From positions 1 through 46,973 of the forward strand of contig CAZEPJ010000035.1 of the NCBI GenBank assembly GCA_964514105.1: 46,973 nt of DNA, written 5' to 3'. Origin of the DNA: CAZEPJ01 sp964514105 (lineage in GTDB: Bacteria > Desulfobacterota > Desulfocorpusculales > Desulfocorpusculum). Position numbers and translations under genes: made by a program. The notes beneath the pieces are model-generated. The model was not told the DNA's origin. It saw only the letters and a program-made list of their open reading frames with translations, and made no database searches. Positions 17,591-25,731 of this stretch are shown here, in pieces (positions within the stretch are counted from its first letter, which is position 1; each line of letters starts with the position of its first letter).

Positions 17591-17665
17591 GCCACCGCGG
17601 GACAAGCCGGAGTCGGGGATGTGACGAGATCGCCGGACCCCGGCGTCCGCTGGGATGACGGCTGA
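17591..17665. repeat. Possible intergenic repeat element
   Basis: The reverse strand reads like the common bacterial intergenic repeats that start with a GTCATCCC-type motif and carry a GC-rich palindrome (CGCCG at 17631-17635 with CGGCG at 17641-17645). It fills the gap between the AOR and MoaD-like genes. Only one copy was noticed in this window, so the assignment rests on appearance. Confidence 0.3.
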
Positions 17666-17709
17666 GCGCTCCTCGGGCCGTTTCTTGGGATTCCTCTCGA
17701 GCACCGGGC

Positions 17710-18021
17710 ATGCGGGTGACGCTGGATGTGTGGACGGGCAGGGGAGGCGAAGCAAGCACGGACCAAGGCCCCCCGCCCCCTTTGCGCTTCACACTGGACG
17801 CCGACGTTGGTGACGGGGCGACGGGGGGCGATTTCATGGCCGCCATGGCCCGGGGCCATGGCGCCATTGCCGAGCGGGTGTTCGATGCCGAGGCCGGGGA
17901 GTTCCGGCCCAACGTCCTGGTGGTTTTCAATGAACGGGTTTCAACGGCCAAGGACGTGTGCCAGGCGAGGCTGAAGGACGGAGATCGGCTTGCGGTCTTT
18001 CCTCTGGATAGCGGGGGATAA
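17710..18021 (+). CDS. MoaD/ThiS-like sulfur carrier ending in Gly-Gly
   Basis: A 103-residue ubiquitin-fold protein. The C-terminal half matches MoaD: VLVVFNERVSTAKDV, then LKDGDRLAVFPLDSGG, ending exactly at the diglycine that MoeB/MoaE-type enzymes use for thiocarboxylation. MoaD gives sulfur to molybdopterin, the cofactor of the adjacent AOR. The position straight after the AOR suggests a copy dedicated to that enzyme. No strong ribosome binding site is seen before the ATG at 17710. At 103 residues it is somewhat longer than most MoaD (about 80), with an inserted Gly/Pro-rich segment near residues 11-25. Confidence 0.8.
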   Translation: MRVTLDVWTGRGGEASTDQGPPPPLRFTLDADVGDGATGGDFMAAMARGHGAIAERVFDAEAGEFRPNVLVVFNERVSTAKDVCQARLKDGDRLAVFPLDSGG

Positions 18022-18045
18022 GAAGAGGGGGAGAAGAAACAACCC

Positions 18046-18900
18046 ATGTTCGAATCGGTCAGGACCAACAAGATCTCCGAACATATCGTCGGGCAGATCC
18101 GCAAGGCCATCTTCGACGGGCGGCTGAAGCCGGGCGACAGGCTTCCCACGGAGAAGGCCCTCATGGAGAGCTTCAGCGTGAGCAAGGCCACCCTCAGAGA
18201 GGCGCTGCGGGTCCTGGAGGTGCTGGGCTTCCTGGAGATCCGAAAGGGGGCCTCGGGCGGGGCCTTCGTCACCGAGGTGGACACCAAGGCTGCCCGGGAC
18301 AGCCTGCTCAGCTTCCTGCGGTTCACGGACCTCTCCCTGACGGATCTGTCGGAGGCCCGGCTCCTCCTGGAGACCCACTGCGCGGAGCAGGCGGCGTCGC
18401 GGATCTCTGAGGCCGACCTGGATCGGCTGGGGCAACTGGTCGAGTCCCTGGATGCGGCCTTGAAATCGAGCTCCGTGGACTTCGGCGAGCTGGGCAGACA
18501 CATCGAGTTTCACCACATCATCGCCCAGGCGACGGCCAATCCCATTCTCATCTTCTTCCTGGATTTCGTCTGCGAACTCCTCATGGGCTCCAAGGAGCTG
18601 CTCAAGCCTGGGAGGGATTTCTACGAGAGGGTGCTGGCCGCCCATGAGCGGATCCACTCCGCGCTGCGGGAGAGGAGTCCCAAGCGGGCGAGAGGCGAGA
18701 TGATTCGACACATCCAGGAGGAGGAACTGGACCTGCTGGATCTGAGGAAGGCCAGGGGCCTGGATCGACTGGACCTGGTGGGCGTCTCGGAGTCGCTGAT
18801 GCATGGCTCGTGGAACCCCAGGGAAGGGTACGGCCGGGAGGGGGCGTCGGAGTCGAGGTCCGACGGCGTCGTCCGCCGGGCAAGGGCCGGGGAACGATGA
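18046..18900 (+). CDS. GntR-family (FadR/FCD) transcription regulator
   Basis: A 284-residue regulator. Residues 1-75 form the winged helix typical of GntR (KPGDRLPTEKALMESFSVSKATLREALRVLE). Residues about 95-230 form the helical FCD effector domain with candidate metal-binding histidines H156, H200 and H222. Such regulators usually respond to small carboxylic acids and control the operon they sit in. This one lies between the oxidation genes and the TRAP transporter, so it probably senses the imported acid. Residues after about 235 are a charged tail beyond the normal domain. No operator was identified. Confidence 0.92.
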   Translation: MFESVRTNKISEHIVGQIRKAIFDGRLKPGDRLPTEKALMESFSVSKATLREALRVLEVLGFLEIRKGASGGAFVTEVDTKAARDSLLSFLRFTDLSLTDLSEARLLLETHCAEQAASRISEADLDRLGQLVESLDAALKSSSVDFGELGRHIEFHHIIAQATANPILIFFLDFVCELLMGSKELLKPGRDFYERVLAAHERIHSALRERSPKRARGEMIRHIQEEELDLLDLRKARGLDRLDLVGVSESLMHGSWNPREGYGREGASESRSDGVVRRARAGER

Positions 18901-19016
18901 CGCGGAAAGGGGGTGGTGGACGGATCGGGAAGGGGAAGGGTGGCGAGGTGATCGGTTTCATCGGAGGAAGGTCTCGGAGTACTTCACAGGACCGCATGGA
19001 TAAGGAGGTGACGGTC

Positions 19017-20255
19017 ATGAAGAGAAAGGCATTGCTTTGCGCGGCATTGGCCCTGCTGGCCGGCAGCGTCATCCTGGTCAGCTTCATCCCGCCGGCAGAG
19101 GCCGCGCCCGTGAAGGCCAGGTTCCAGAGCGCATGGGCACCGTCCATCACCCTGTGGCGGCCGGACAAGTACTGGGTGAATCTGGTCAACGTCCTGGCCG
19201 CCGGGGAGCTGGAGATCCAGTACTTCGACGGCGGGACCATCATCACCCAGGTGCCCGAGCTGTTCGACGCCGTGGCCAAGGGGACCCTGGACATGGCCAC
19301 GGACTGGCCCAGCTACTGGGAGGGGAAGAACGAGGCCTTCAGCCTCATCACGTCGTACCCCAACTGGATGACCCCGGGCGACTACATGCTGTGGTACTGG
19401 CAGGGCGGCGGGCTGGAGCTGGCCCAGGAGCTGTACGGCAAGTACGGCATCGTCTGGATCCCCCACGGCGTGACGGGCCCGGAGTGCGGCATGCGCACCA
19501 ACAAGCCGGTCAAGACCGGGGACGACTACAAGGGCCTGAAGATGCGTCAGTGCGGCCGCATCCAGGCCAAGATCCTCAACGACATCGGCGGATCGGCCAT
19601 CTTCATGGGTGGGGCGGACATCTACCTGGCCCTCTCCCGGGGGACCATAGACGCGGCGGAGTTCTCGGTGCCCGAGGTGGACTGGTCCATGGGGCTCCAC
19701 GAGGTGACCAAGAACTGGGTGCTCCCGGGCTGGCACCAGCCGGGCCCCCTGTGGGGCGTCATGATCAACAAGAAGGTGTACGACGGGCTGTCCGACAAGG
19801 TGAAGTTCATCCTCAAGGAGGCGGCCATGGCCTCCATGATGTGGGGATGGACGTACTACGAGTACAGCTCCGGGGACTACGCCAAGCGCATGGCGGACAA
19901 GGGGATCAACATCACCCGGCTGGACGACGCCACCCTGGATAGGTTCCAGGACTTCGCGTACAAGTACATGCTGGAGGACGCGGAGAAAAACCCGGACTAC
20001 GCCAAGATCGCCTACGCCCAGGCCCGGTACTTCAAGCTGTTCGACATCTGGCGCTCGGGCCAGCGGCCTTTCATGTTCGGCCGCACCCCGCCCAAGCTGG
20101 ACGAGGTGCTCCCCAAGCTGGAGGCCGCGGCCAAGAAGCACAACGTGTACGACGCGGTCGTTGCCCTGGAGAAGAAGGTGCGGGCGACCATGGAGAAAGA
20201 GGAGTTCTGGAAGCCGGGGACCCAGTATGTGGGCAACCCGGTTCCCGTCAAGTGA
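19017..20255 (+). CDS. dctP: TRAP transporter solute-binding protein, DctP family
   Basis: A 412-residue periplasmic binding protein for a tripartite transporter. A signal peptide covers about residues 1-31, ending PPAEAAP. AAGGAGGTGA, a near-perfect ribosome binding site, precedes the ATG at 19017; the longer open frame from 18810 is not used. The segment YKGLKMRQCG contains the arginine that in DctP proteins binds the ligand carboxylate. It is unusually rich in Trp and Tyr. At 412 residues it is longer than the common 330. The ligand is likely an organic acid, unidentified. Confidence 0.9.
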   Translation: MKRKALLCAALALLAGSVILVSFIPPAEAAPVKARFQSAWAPSITLWRPDKYWVNLVNVLAAGELEIQYFDGGTIITQVPELFDAVAKGTLDMATDWPSYWEGKNEAFSLITSYPNWMTPGDYMLWYWQGGGLELAQELYGKYGIVWIPHGVTGPECGMRTNKPVKTGDDYKGLKMRQCGRIQAKILNDIGGSAIFMGGADIYLALSRGTIDAAEFSVPEVDWSMGLHEVTKNWVLPGWHQPGPLWGVMINKKVYDGLSDKVKFILKEAAMASMMWGWTYYEYSSGDYAKRMADKGINITRLDDATLDRFQDFAYKYMLEDAEKNPDYAKIAYAQARYFKLFDIWRSGQRPFMFGRTPPKLDEVLPKLEAAAKKHNVYDAVVALEKKVRATMEKEEFWKPGTQYVGNPVPVK

Positions 20256-20282
20256 GATCGGGTCAAGTGTGTGCGGCCTCCC

Positions 20283-20311
20283 GGCCCTTCCCCCGAGGGG
20301 GGGGGAGGGCC
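20283..20311 (+). other. GC-rich hairpin after dctP
   Basis: GGCCCTTCCCCC (20283-20294) pairs with GGGGG(A)GGGCC ending at 20311. No T-run follows, so it is not a classical terminator. It lies in the 279-base gap between the binding-protein and permease genes, where such structures can stabilise the upstream message. Confidence 0.5.
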
Positions 20312-20392
20312 AAGGGGGGTCGGGAGCGATTCGAGTGACCCGTTGGGGCGCAGATTGGAACCCGGCACCGGAAGACCGGACAGGGAGGATTC

Positions 20393-20412
20393 GGGCAGGG
20401 GCGAGCCTGCCC
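20393..20412 (+). other. Second hairpin in dctP-dctQ gap
   Basis: GGGCAGG (20393-20399), a six-base loop and CCTGCCC (20406-20412) form a perfect seven-pair stem, with no T-run after it. Together with the hairpin at 20283 it may set the ratio of binding protein to permease. Nothing else is recognised between 20256 and 20534. Confidence 0.45.
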
Positions 20413-20534
20413 TTGCGACGAAGGGGATCTGTTGCGCCATGGACCGAGGCGAAAGGCGCCGGTGGGAATCCACCTGCGGACCGCCGAAAGGATCCCCCGG
20501 CACCCGGCGCGATGCTTGCTGACGGAGGTCTCCT

Positions 20535-21047
20535 GTGGGAAAGCTCATGGCATTGGTGAAGTTCATCGACACTGTCTCGGAGTGGGCGGGAAGGATCTTC
20601 GCCTGGATGGTCATCCTGCTCATGGGCCTGTCGGTCTACGAGGTCATCACCCGGCGGTTTCTCGGCAAGCCCACCATCTGGACGTTCGACGTGATCGGCT
20701 ATTTGTTCGCGGCCACGATCCTGCTCCTCATGGGGTACACCCTTCTCTACAAGGCCCACGCCAATGTGGACCTCTTCTACGAGAAGGTGTCCCCCAGGGC
20801 CCAGGCCGTCCTGGACATCGTCACCTACGTGCTGTTCCTGGGGATCTTCGTGGTGGTCTTCTTCATCAACGGGGTGCGCTTCGCGGCCACCTCCTGGTCC
20901 ATGATGGAGAAGACGGCCTCGGCCTTCAACTTCTATGTGTTTCCGGCCAAGACCCTGATCCCCCTGGGGGCGTTCCTCCTGATCCTGCAGATGGTGTCCG
21001 AGATCATCAAGCGGGTCGTGTTTCTGACCAAGGGGGTGAGGCCATGA
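20535..21047 (+). CDS. dctQ: TRAP transporter small permease, DctQ family
   Basis: A 170-residue inner-membrane protein with four predicted helices (about residues 20-38, 55-73, 95-115 and 135-155), the normal DctQ layout. VYEVITRRFLGKPTIWTFD is the characteristic segment after the first helix. The GTG at 20535 follows GGAGG by six bases; an ATG three codons later is the alternative. Its stop overlaps the next gene's start (ATGA). Confidence 0.9.
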   Translation: MGKLMALVKFIDTVSEWAGRIFAWMVILLMGLSVYEVITRRFLGKPTIWTFDVIGYLFAATILLLMGYTLLYKAHANVDLFYEKVSPRAQAVLDIVTYVLFLGIFVVVFFINGVRFAATSWSMMEKTASAFNFYVFPAKTLIPLGAFLLILQMVSEIIKRVVFLTKGVRP

Positions 21048-22378
21048 TCCAGCTCTCTCCCGAACTGGCGACCATCCTCATGTTCATCGGGATCATCGTG
21101 GGGCTCGCCCTGGGCCACCCCGTGGCCTTCATCCTGGGGGGGCTGGCGGCCATCTTCGGATTCGTCGGCTGGGGCCCCCAGGCCTGGTACATGTTCATGG
21201 GGCGCGCCTTCGACGCCTGCACCAACCAGGTGCTGGTGGCCATCCCGTGCTTCATCCTCATGGCCTCCTTCCTGGGGCGATCCGGCATCTCCGACGGCCT
21301 CTTCCGGAGCATGATGTACCTGTTCGGGCCCGTCAACGGCGCCATCGGGCTGGCGGTCATCATCATGTGCGCCGTGGAGGCGGCCTGCACCGGCATCATC
21401 GGCGCCAGCGTGGTGAGCATGACCATCATGGCCATGCCCGTCATGCTCAAGCACGGGTACGACAAGAGAATGGCCACCGGGGCCATCGGCGCGGGGGGGG
21501 TGCTGAGCATCCTCATCCCGCCCAGCATCATGCTGGTCATGATGGCGGACCAGGCCGGGGTCTCCGTGGGCAAGCTGTTCGCCGGGGCCTTCTTCCCGGG
21601 CCTGGTGCTCACCGGCCTTTTCTTCTTCTACATCCTCCTTCGGACGGCCATCAACCCCAGCCTGGGGCCGGCCCTCTCCAGGGAGGAGCGGGCCGAGTAC
21701 ACGGGCTGGGTCCTGATCCAGATGCTGGCCAAGAACATGATCCCGCCCGCCGTGCTCATGCTGGGGGTCCTGGGCTCCATCTGGATGGGGGTGGCCACCT
21801 CCACCGAGGCCGCCGGGGTGGGGGCCTTCCTGGCCCTGGTGCTCATGATCGCCTACGGCAAGTTCACGTGGAAGGGGTTCGCCGAGGCGGTCTGGGGGGC
21901 GGCCCGGACCAACTGCATGGTGATGACCATCCTGTTTTGCGCCTCCATCTTCACCGGGGTCTTCCTGGGGCTGGGGGGGGGCAAGGTGGTCACCAGCATC
22001 GTCATGTCCATGGACTTTCTGGGCAAGTGGGGCATGTTCGGAATGATGATGTTCATCATCTTCGTCCTGGGCTTCCTCATCGACTGGATCGCCATCATCT
22101 ACATCACCTTCCCCATCTTCCTGCCCATCGCCCAGCAGCTGGGCTTCGACAAGATCTGGTTCATCATCATGATCGCGGTGAACCTCCAGAACTCGTTCAT
22201 GACGCCTCCCTTCGGGTACGCCCTCTTCTACATGAAGACCACCGTGCCACCCGAGGTGCGGCTCATCGACATCTACAGGGGCGTTGTGCCCTTCATCGCC
22301 ATGCAGGTCCTTGGGCTCATCATCTGCATCCTGTTTCCCAAGATGGCCACGTACCTGCCCAGCATCGTCATCAAGTGA
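21044..22378 (+). CDS. dctM: TRAP transporter large permease, DctM family
   Basis: A 444-residue membrane protein with about twelve helices, the ion-coupled channel subunit of the TRAP importer. The family signature is visible in GAIGAGGVLSILIPPSIMLV, and MTPPFGYALFYMK near the C-terminus is typical. It starts inside the dctQ stop (ATGA at 21044), so translation is coupled. With dctP and dctQ it forms a complete DctPQM system; the next gene begins 22 bases later. Confidence 0.93.
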   Translation: MIQLSPELATILMFIGIIVGLALGHPVAFILGGLAAIFGFVGWGPQAWYMFMGRAFDACTNQVLVAIPCFILMASFLGRSGISDGLFRSMMYLFGPVNGAIGLAVIIMCAVEAACTGIIGASVVSMTIMAMPVMLKHGYDKRMATGAIGAGGVLSILIPPSIMLVMMADQAGVSVGKLFAGAFFPGLVLTGLFFFYILLRTAINPSLGPALSREERAEYTGWVLIQMLAKNMIPPAVLMLGVLGSIWMGVATSTEAAGVGAFLALVLMIAYGKFTWKGFAEAVWGAARTNCMVMTILFCASIFTGVFLGLGGGKVVTSIVMSMDFLGKWGMFGMMMFIIFVLGFLIDWIAIIYITFPIFLPIAQQLGFDKIWFIIMIAVNLQNSFMTPPFGYALFYMKTTVPPEVRLIDIYRGVVPFIAMQVLGLIICILFPKMATYLPSIVIK

Positions 22379-22400
22379 CGGACACAGAGAGGAGGTCGGC

Positions 22401-23573
22401 ATGCTGCCTGCAAGGACGTTCCTGGTCCCCCCCACGCTGATCACGGGGACCGGTTCCGCGGAGAAGGTGGGGGAGGAGGTCAAGAAACTCAAGGCCAAGA
22501 AGGCCCTCATCGTCACCGACGAGGTGATGATCAAGCTGGGGGTGGTGGAGGGGATCCAGAAGTCGCTGTCCCAGAGCAAGGTCAAGTCCGCGGTCTTCGA
22601 CAAGGTGGCCACCGAGCCCACCGTGGAGTTCGTGGGCCTGGGCGTCGAGGCCCTCAAGACCAACGGGTGCGACGTCCTGGTGGCCGTGGGGGGGGGCAGC
22701 CCCATCGACACGGCCAAGGCCATCTCGGTCATGGCCGCCAATCCGGGCACCATCGAGCAGTACAAGGGGCTGCACAACGTCCCCCGCAAGGGCCTCCCCG
22801 TGGTGGCCATCCCCACCACCGCCGGGACCGGGAGCGAGGTGACCATCTTCACCATCATCACGGACACCAAGACCGACGTGAAGATGCTCATCGGGAGCGT
22901 GCACTGCCTGCCCCAGGTGGCCATCGTGGACCCCCTCCTGACCCTATCGTGCCCCCGGGGGCTCACGGCCGCCGTGGGCATCGACGCCCTCACCCACGCG
23001 GTCGAGGCCTACGTCTCGGTCAAGGCGCAGCCCATGAGCGACCTGTTCGCCCTGTCGGCCATCGACCTGCTGTCGGGGAATCTGAGGCAGGCCTGGGCCA
23101 ACGGGAACAACCTCGAGGCCCGGGAACAGGTGATGCTGGGGGCCCTTCAGGCGGGGATCGCCTTCAGCAACGCCTCCGTGGCCCTGGTCCACGGCATGTC
23201 CCGGCCCATCGGGGCGTATTTCCACGTCCCCCACGGGGCCTCCAACGCCGCCCTCCTGGGGGTGGTGACCGAGTTCAGCCTGGTGGGCAACCCCCGGCGC
23301 TATGCCGAGATCGCCGCGGCCATGGGCGAGGACGTGGAGGGGCTCTCGGACATGGAGGGGGCATGCCTGGCCGCCGAGGCCATCCAGCAGCTCATCGAGG
23401 ACATCCAGATCCCGTCGCTCAAGGCGCTGGGGGTCCAGAAGGAGAAGCTGGAGAAGCTGGCCCCGGCCATGGCGGAGGCGGCCATCGCCAGCGGGAGCCC
23501 GGGGAACAACCCGAGGCAGGCCACCAAGGAGGAGATCGTCGAGCTGTACAGCATGGCGTACGAACAGGAGTGA
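22401..23573 (+). CDS. Iron-containing (group III) alcohol dehydrogenase
   Basis: A 390-residue NAD(P)-dependent dehydrogenase. It has GGGSPIDTAKA (residues 97-107) for the nucleotide and the four expected metal ligands D195, H199, H264 and H278 (GIDALTHAVE, LVHGMSRP, HVPHG). AGGAGG lies six bases before the ATG at 22401; the frame is open upstream inside dctM. The family includes 1,3-propanediol, lactaldehyde, 4-hydroxybutyrate and sulfoacetaldehyde/isethionate dehydrogenases. In this unit it probably oxidises the imported alcohol or hydroxyacid to the aldehyde handled by the next enzyme. Confidence 0.93.
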   Translation: MLPARTFLVPPTLITGTGSAEKVGEEVKKLKAKKALIVTDEVMIKLGVVEGIQKSLSQSKVKSAVFDKVATEPTVEFVGLGVEALKTNGCDVLVAVGGGSPIDTAKAISVMAANPGTIEQYKGLHNVPRKGLPVVAIPTTAGTGSEVTIFTIITDTKTDVKMLIGSVHCLPQVAIVDPLLTLSCPRGLTAAVGIDALTHAVEAYVSVKAQPMSDLFALSAIDLLSGNLRQAWANGNNLEAREQVMLGALQAGIAFSNASVALVHGMSRPIGAYFHVPHGASNAALLGVVTEFSLVGNPRRYAEIAAAMGEDVEGLSDMEGACLAAEAIQQLIEDIQIPSLKALGVQKEKLEKLAPAMAEAAIASGSPGNNPRQATKEEIVELYSMAYEQE

Positions 23574-23593
23574 GGCGTACGGCATGAAGCGTC

Positions 23594-23637
23594 GTCCGTT
23601 GTTTGCTGTCAGTTGCAACGGACCACGGACAACGGAC
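23594..23637. repeat. Short inverted/tandem repeat (GTCCGTTGT type)
   Basis: GTCCGTTGT (23594-23602) is repeated inverted as ACAACGGAC (23629-23637). Between them the sequence ACGGAC occurs in three near-tandem copies. It lies in the 126-base gap before the semialdehyde dehydrogenase gene. It may be an intergenic repeat or a regulatory palindrome. Confidence 0.5.
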
Positions 23638-23699
23638 AGATGGTGCGGAGCGCCCGGGCGGGGGTATGGCGAGCAACCACATCCAAGGAGGAGAGGGAG

Positions 23700-25190
23700 A
23701 TGGCCGTTCTGGAAGAACCGATCAAGAAGATGCTGGAGCTGAAAAACTACATCAACGGGGAGTGGACGGCGTCCAAGGCCAAGGAGAAGTGGGACGTGGT
23801 CAACCCGGCCACGCGCAAGGTCCTGGCCAAGGTCCCCATGTCCACGGAGAAGGAGGTCCTGTCGGCCATCCAGGCGGCCCAGGAGGCCTTCCCCGAGTGG
23901 CGGCGCACGCCCCCCCTGGCCCGGGTGCGCTGCCTGTTCCGGCTCAAGGAGGCCATGGAGAAGAACTTCGAGGAGCTGAGCCGGGTCCAGACCATGGAGC
24001 ACGGCAAGACCATCGACGAGTCGCGCGGCGAGACCCGCCGGGGCATCGAGATGGTGGAGGTGGCCACGGGGATCCCCTCCCTCATGCAGGGCTTCAACCT
24101 GGAGGACATCGCCGCGGGCATCGACGAGTACGCCATCTACCAGCCGCTGGGGGTCTTCTCCCACATCGCGCCCTTCAACTTCCCCTTCATGGTGCCCCTT
24201 TGGTTCTCTCCCTTCGCCCTGGCCACGGGCAACACCTTCGTGGTCAAGCCCTCTCCCCGGGACCCCATCAGCCAGGTGAAGCTGGCCGAGATGTTCGACG
24301 AGGCCGGCATCCCTCCGGGGGTGTACAACGTGGTCCACGGGGGGGCCGACGCGGCCCGGATCCTCATGAGCCACCCGGCCATCAAGGGGGTGACCTTCGT
24401 GGGGACGACCTCCATCGGCAAGGAGGTATACAAGACCGCAGGAGAGACCTGCAAGCGGGCCATCGTGCAGGTGAGCGCCAAGAACTTCCTGGTGGTCCTT
24501 CCCGATTGCGACGTCAAGGCCACCATCGCCGCCCTGCTCACGTCGTTTTACGGCAACGCGGGCCAGCGCTGCCTGTCCGGCGCCAACCTGGTCCTGGTGG
24601 GGGACGACAGGAAGTTCAACCAGCGGTTCATGGATGAGTTCCTGGACGCGGTCACCAAGATCAAGATCGGATACGGCCTGGACGACGCGGTCCAGATGGG
24701 GCCCATGCAGTCCGTGGACGGCAAGGAGCGGGTCCTCAAGTACATCCAGATCGGGGTCAAGGAGAAGGCCAAACTGGTGCTGGACGGGCGTAAGTTCAAG
24801 ATCCAGGGGAAGTACCCGGACACCTGCTTTATCGGCCCCAGCGTTTTCGAGAACGTGACGCCGGAGATGACCATCGCCCGGGAAGAGATCTTCGGGCCGG
24901 TGGCCGGCGTCCTGAGGTGCAAGACCCTGGGCGAGGCCATCCGGTGGATCAACGCCAGCAACTACGGCAACGCCGCCTCCATCTTCACCTCCAACGGCGG
25001 CGCGGCCCGGGAATTCCAGTACAACGTGGAGTGTGGTAACATCGGGGTCAACATCGGCATCGTGGCCCCCATGGCCTTCTTTCCCTTCAGCGGCATGAAG
25101 GACTCCTTTTACGGGATCCTCCACGGCCAGGGCCGCGACGCCGTGCGCTTCTTCACCGAGTGCAAGGTCGTGATCCAGAGGTGGTTCTGA
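23700..25190 (+). CDS. mmsA: Methylmalonate/malonate-semialdehyde dehydrogenase type (CoA-acylating) aldehyde dehydrogenase
   Basis: A 496-residue aldehyde dehydrogenase closest in pattern to MmsA/IolA. Marks are HGKTIDESRGETRRGIEMVE, PLGVFSHIAPFNFPFMVPLW, and the catalytic C291 in GNAGQRCLSG. As in MmsA, the general-base Glu of ordinary aldehyde dehydrogenases is absent (the region reads QVSAKNFLVV). That fits CoA rather than water as the acyl acceptor. The start at 23700 follows AAGGAGG. MmsA enzymes turn malonate or methylmalonate semialdehyde into acetyl- or propionyl-CoA and CO2; close relatives oxidise sulfolactaldehyde. The substrate here is inferred only from context. Confidence 0.88.
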   Translation: MAVLEEPIKKMLELKNYINGEWTASKAKEKWDVVNPATRKVLAKVPMSTEKEVLSAIQAAQEAFPEWRRTPPLARVRCLFRLKEAMEKNFEELSRVQTMEHGKTIDESRGETRRGIEMVEVATGIPSLMQGFNLEDIAAGIDEYAIYQPLGVFSHIAPFNFPFMVPLWFSPFALATGNTFVVKPSPRDPISQVKLAEMFDEAGIPPGVYNVVHGGADAARILMSHPAIKGVTFVGTTSIGKEVYKTAGETCKRAIVQVSAKNFLVVLPDCDVKATIAALLTSFYGNAGQRCLSGANLVLVGDDRKFNQRFMDEFLDAVTKIKIGYGLDDAVQMGPMQSVDGKERVLKYIQIGVKEKAKLVLDGRKFKIQGKYPDTCFIGPSVFENVTPEMTIAREEIFGPVAGVLRCKTLGEAIRWINASNYGNAASIFTSNGGAAREFQYNVECGNIGVNIGIVAPMAFFPFSGMKDSFYGILHGQGRDAVRFFTECKVVIQRWF

Positions 25191-25260
25191 CAGATGCGCT
25201 TCCCCCCGGGGCGGCCCGCGGCAACCCCGGGAGGAGCAGGCCCCAGGAGGTCAAGTCCGA

Positions 25261-25701
25261 ATGATCTTGAACACGTGTGCCCAGGTGGTGAGCCTGGCCA
25301 AGGAGTTGGAGACCCAGTCGGCCAAGTTCTACCGGGATCTGTCCAAGAAGCTTCCCCCAGGCAAGGAGACGTTCCTGGCCTTCGCCCAGGAGAACGACGG
25401 CTACTACGCCCAGGTGGAGCGGGCCTATTACGGGGTCATCACCGACGCCTTCGAGGGGTGTTTCGCCTTCCAGATGAACCCCGGCGAATACAGACTCGAT
25501 ACCAAGCTGCCGGCCAAGGCGGCCATGGCCGACGCCGTGAAGAAGGCGTTGGCCGTGGAGGAGAAGATGACCCGGTTTTACCTGGAGGCGGCCGAGCAGT
25601 CCAAGGCGTTGATGGCCGATGTGCCCCGGGCCATGAAGCTCGTGGCCAAGAAGCGGGGGGATCGTCCATCCAAGCTCAAGGGACTTCTCAAGAGGAAGTA
25701 G
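25261..25701 (+). CDS. Small ferritin-like / rubrerythrin-like helical protein
   Basis: A 146-residue, probably four-helix protein. LAKELETQSAKFYRDLSKK and LAVEEKMTRFYLEAAE each have the Glu plus FY pattern of rubrerythrin-type helices. The middle helix, FAQENDGYYAQVERAYY, has Glu but lacks the usual ExxH. The di-metal site may therefore be altered or absent. No rubredoxin-type cysteines are present; the tail is Lys/Arg-rich. It lies 70 bases after mmsA and just before a terminator, as the last gene of the unit. Its role is unknown. Confidence 0.6.
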   Translation: MILNTCAQVVSLAKELETQSAKFYRDLSKKLPPGKETFLAFAQENDGYYAQVERAYYGVITDAFEGCFAFQMNPGEYRLDTKLPAKAAMADAVKKALAVEEKMTRFYLEAAEQSKALMADVPRAMKLVAKKRGDRPSKLKGLLKRK

Positions 25702-25731
25702 ACCCTGCCATGGCCGGTCGCTCCTTCGCCG

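Noticed and set aside
14765..25701. Assigning the unit to sulfonate (isethionate, DHPS, sulfolactate) breakdown
   Set aside because: The dehydrogenase families fit, but no sulfite-releasing lyase, glycyl-radical enzyme or sulfite exporter is present, so the claim would outrun the sequence.
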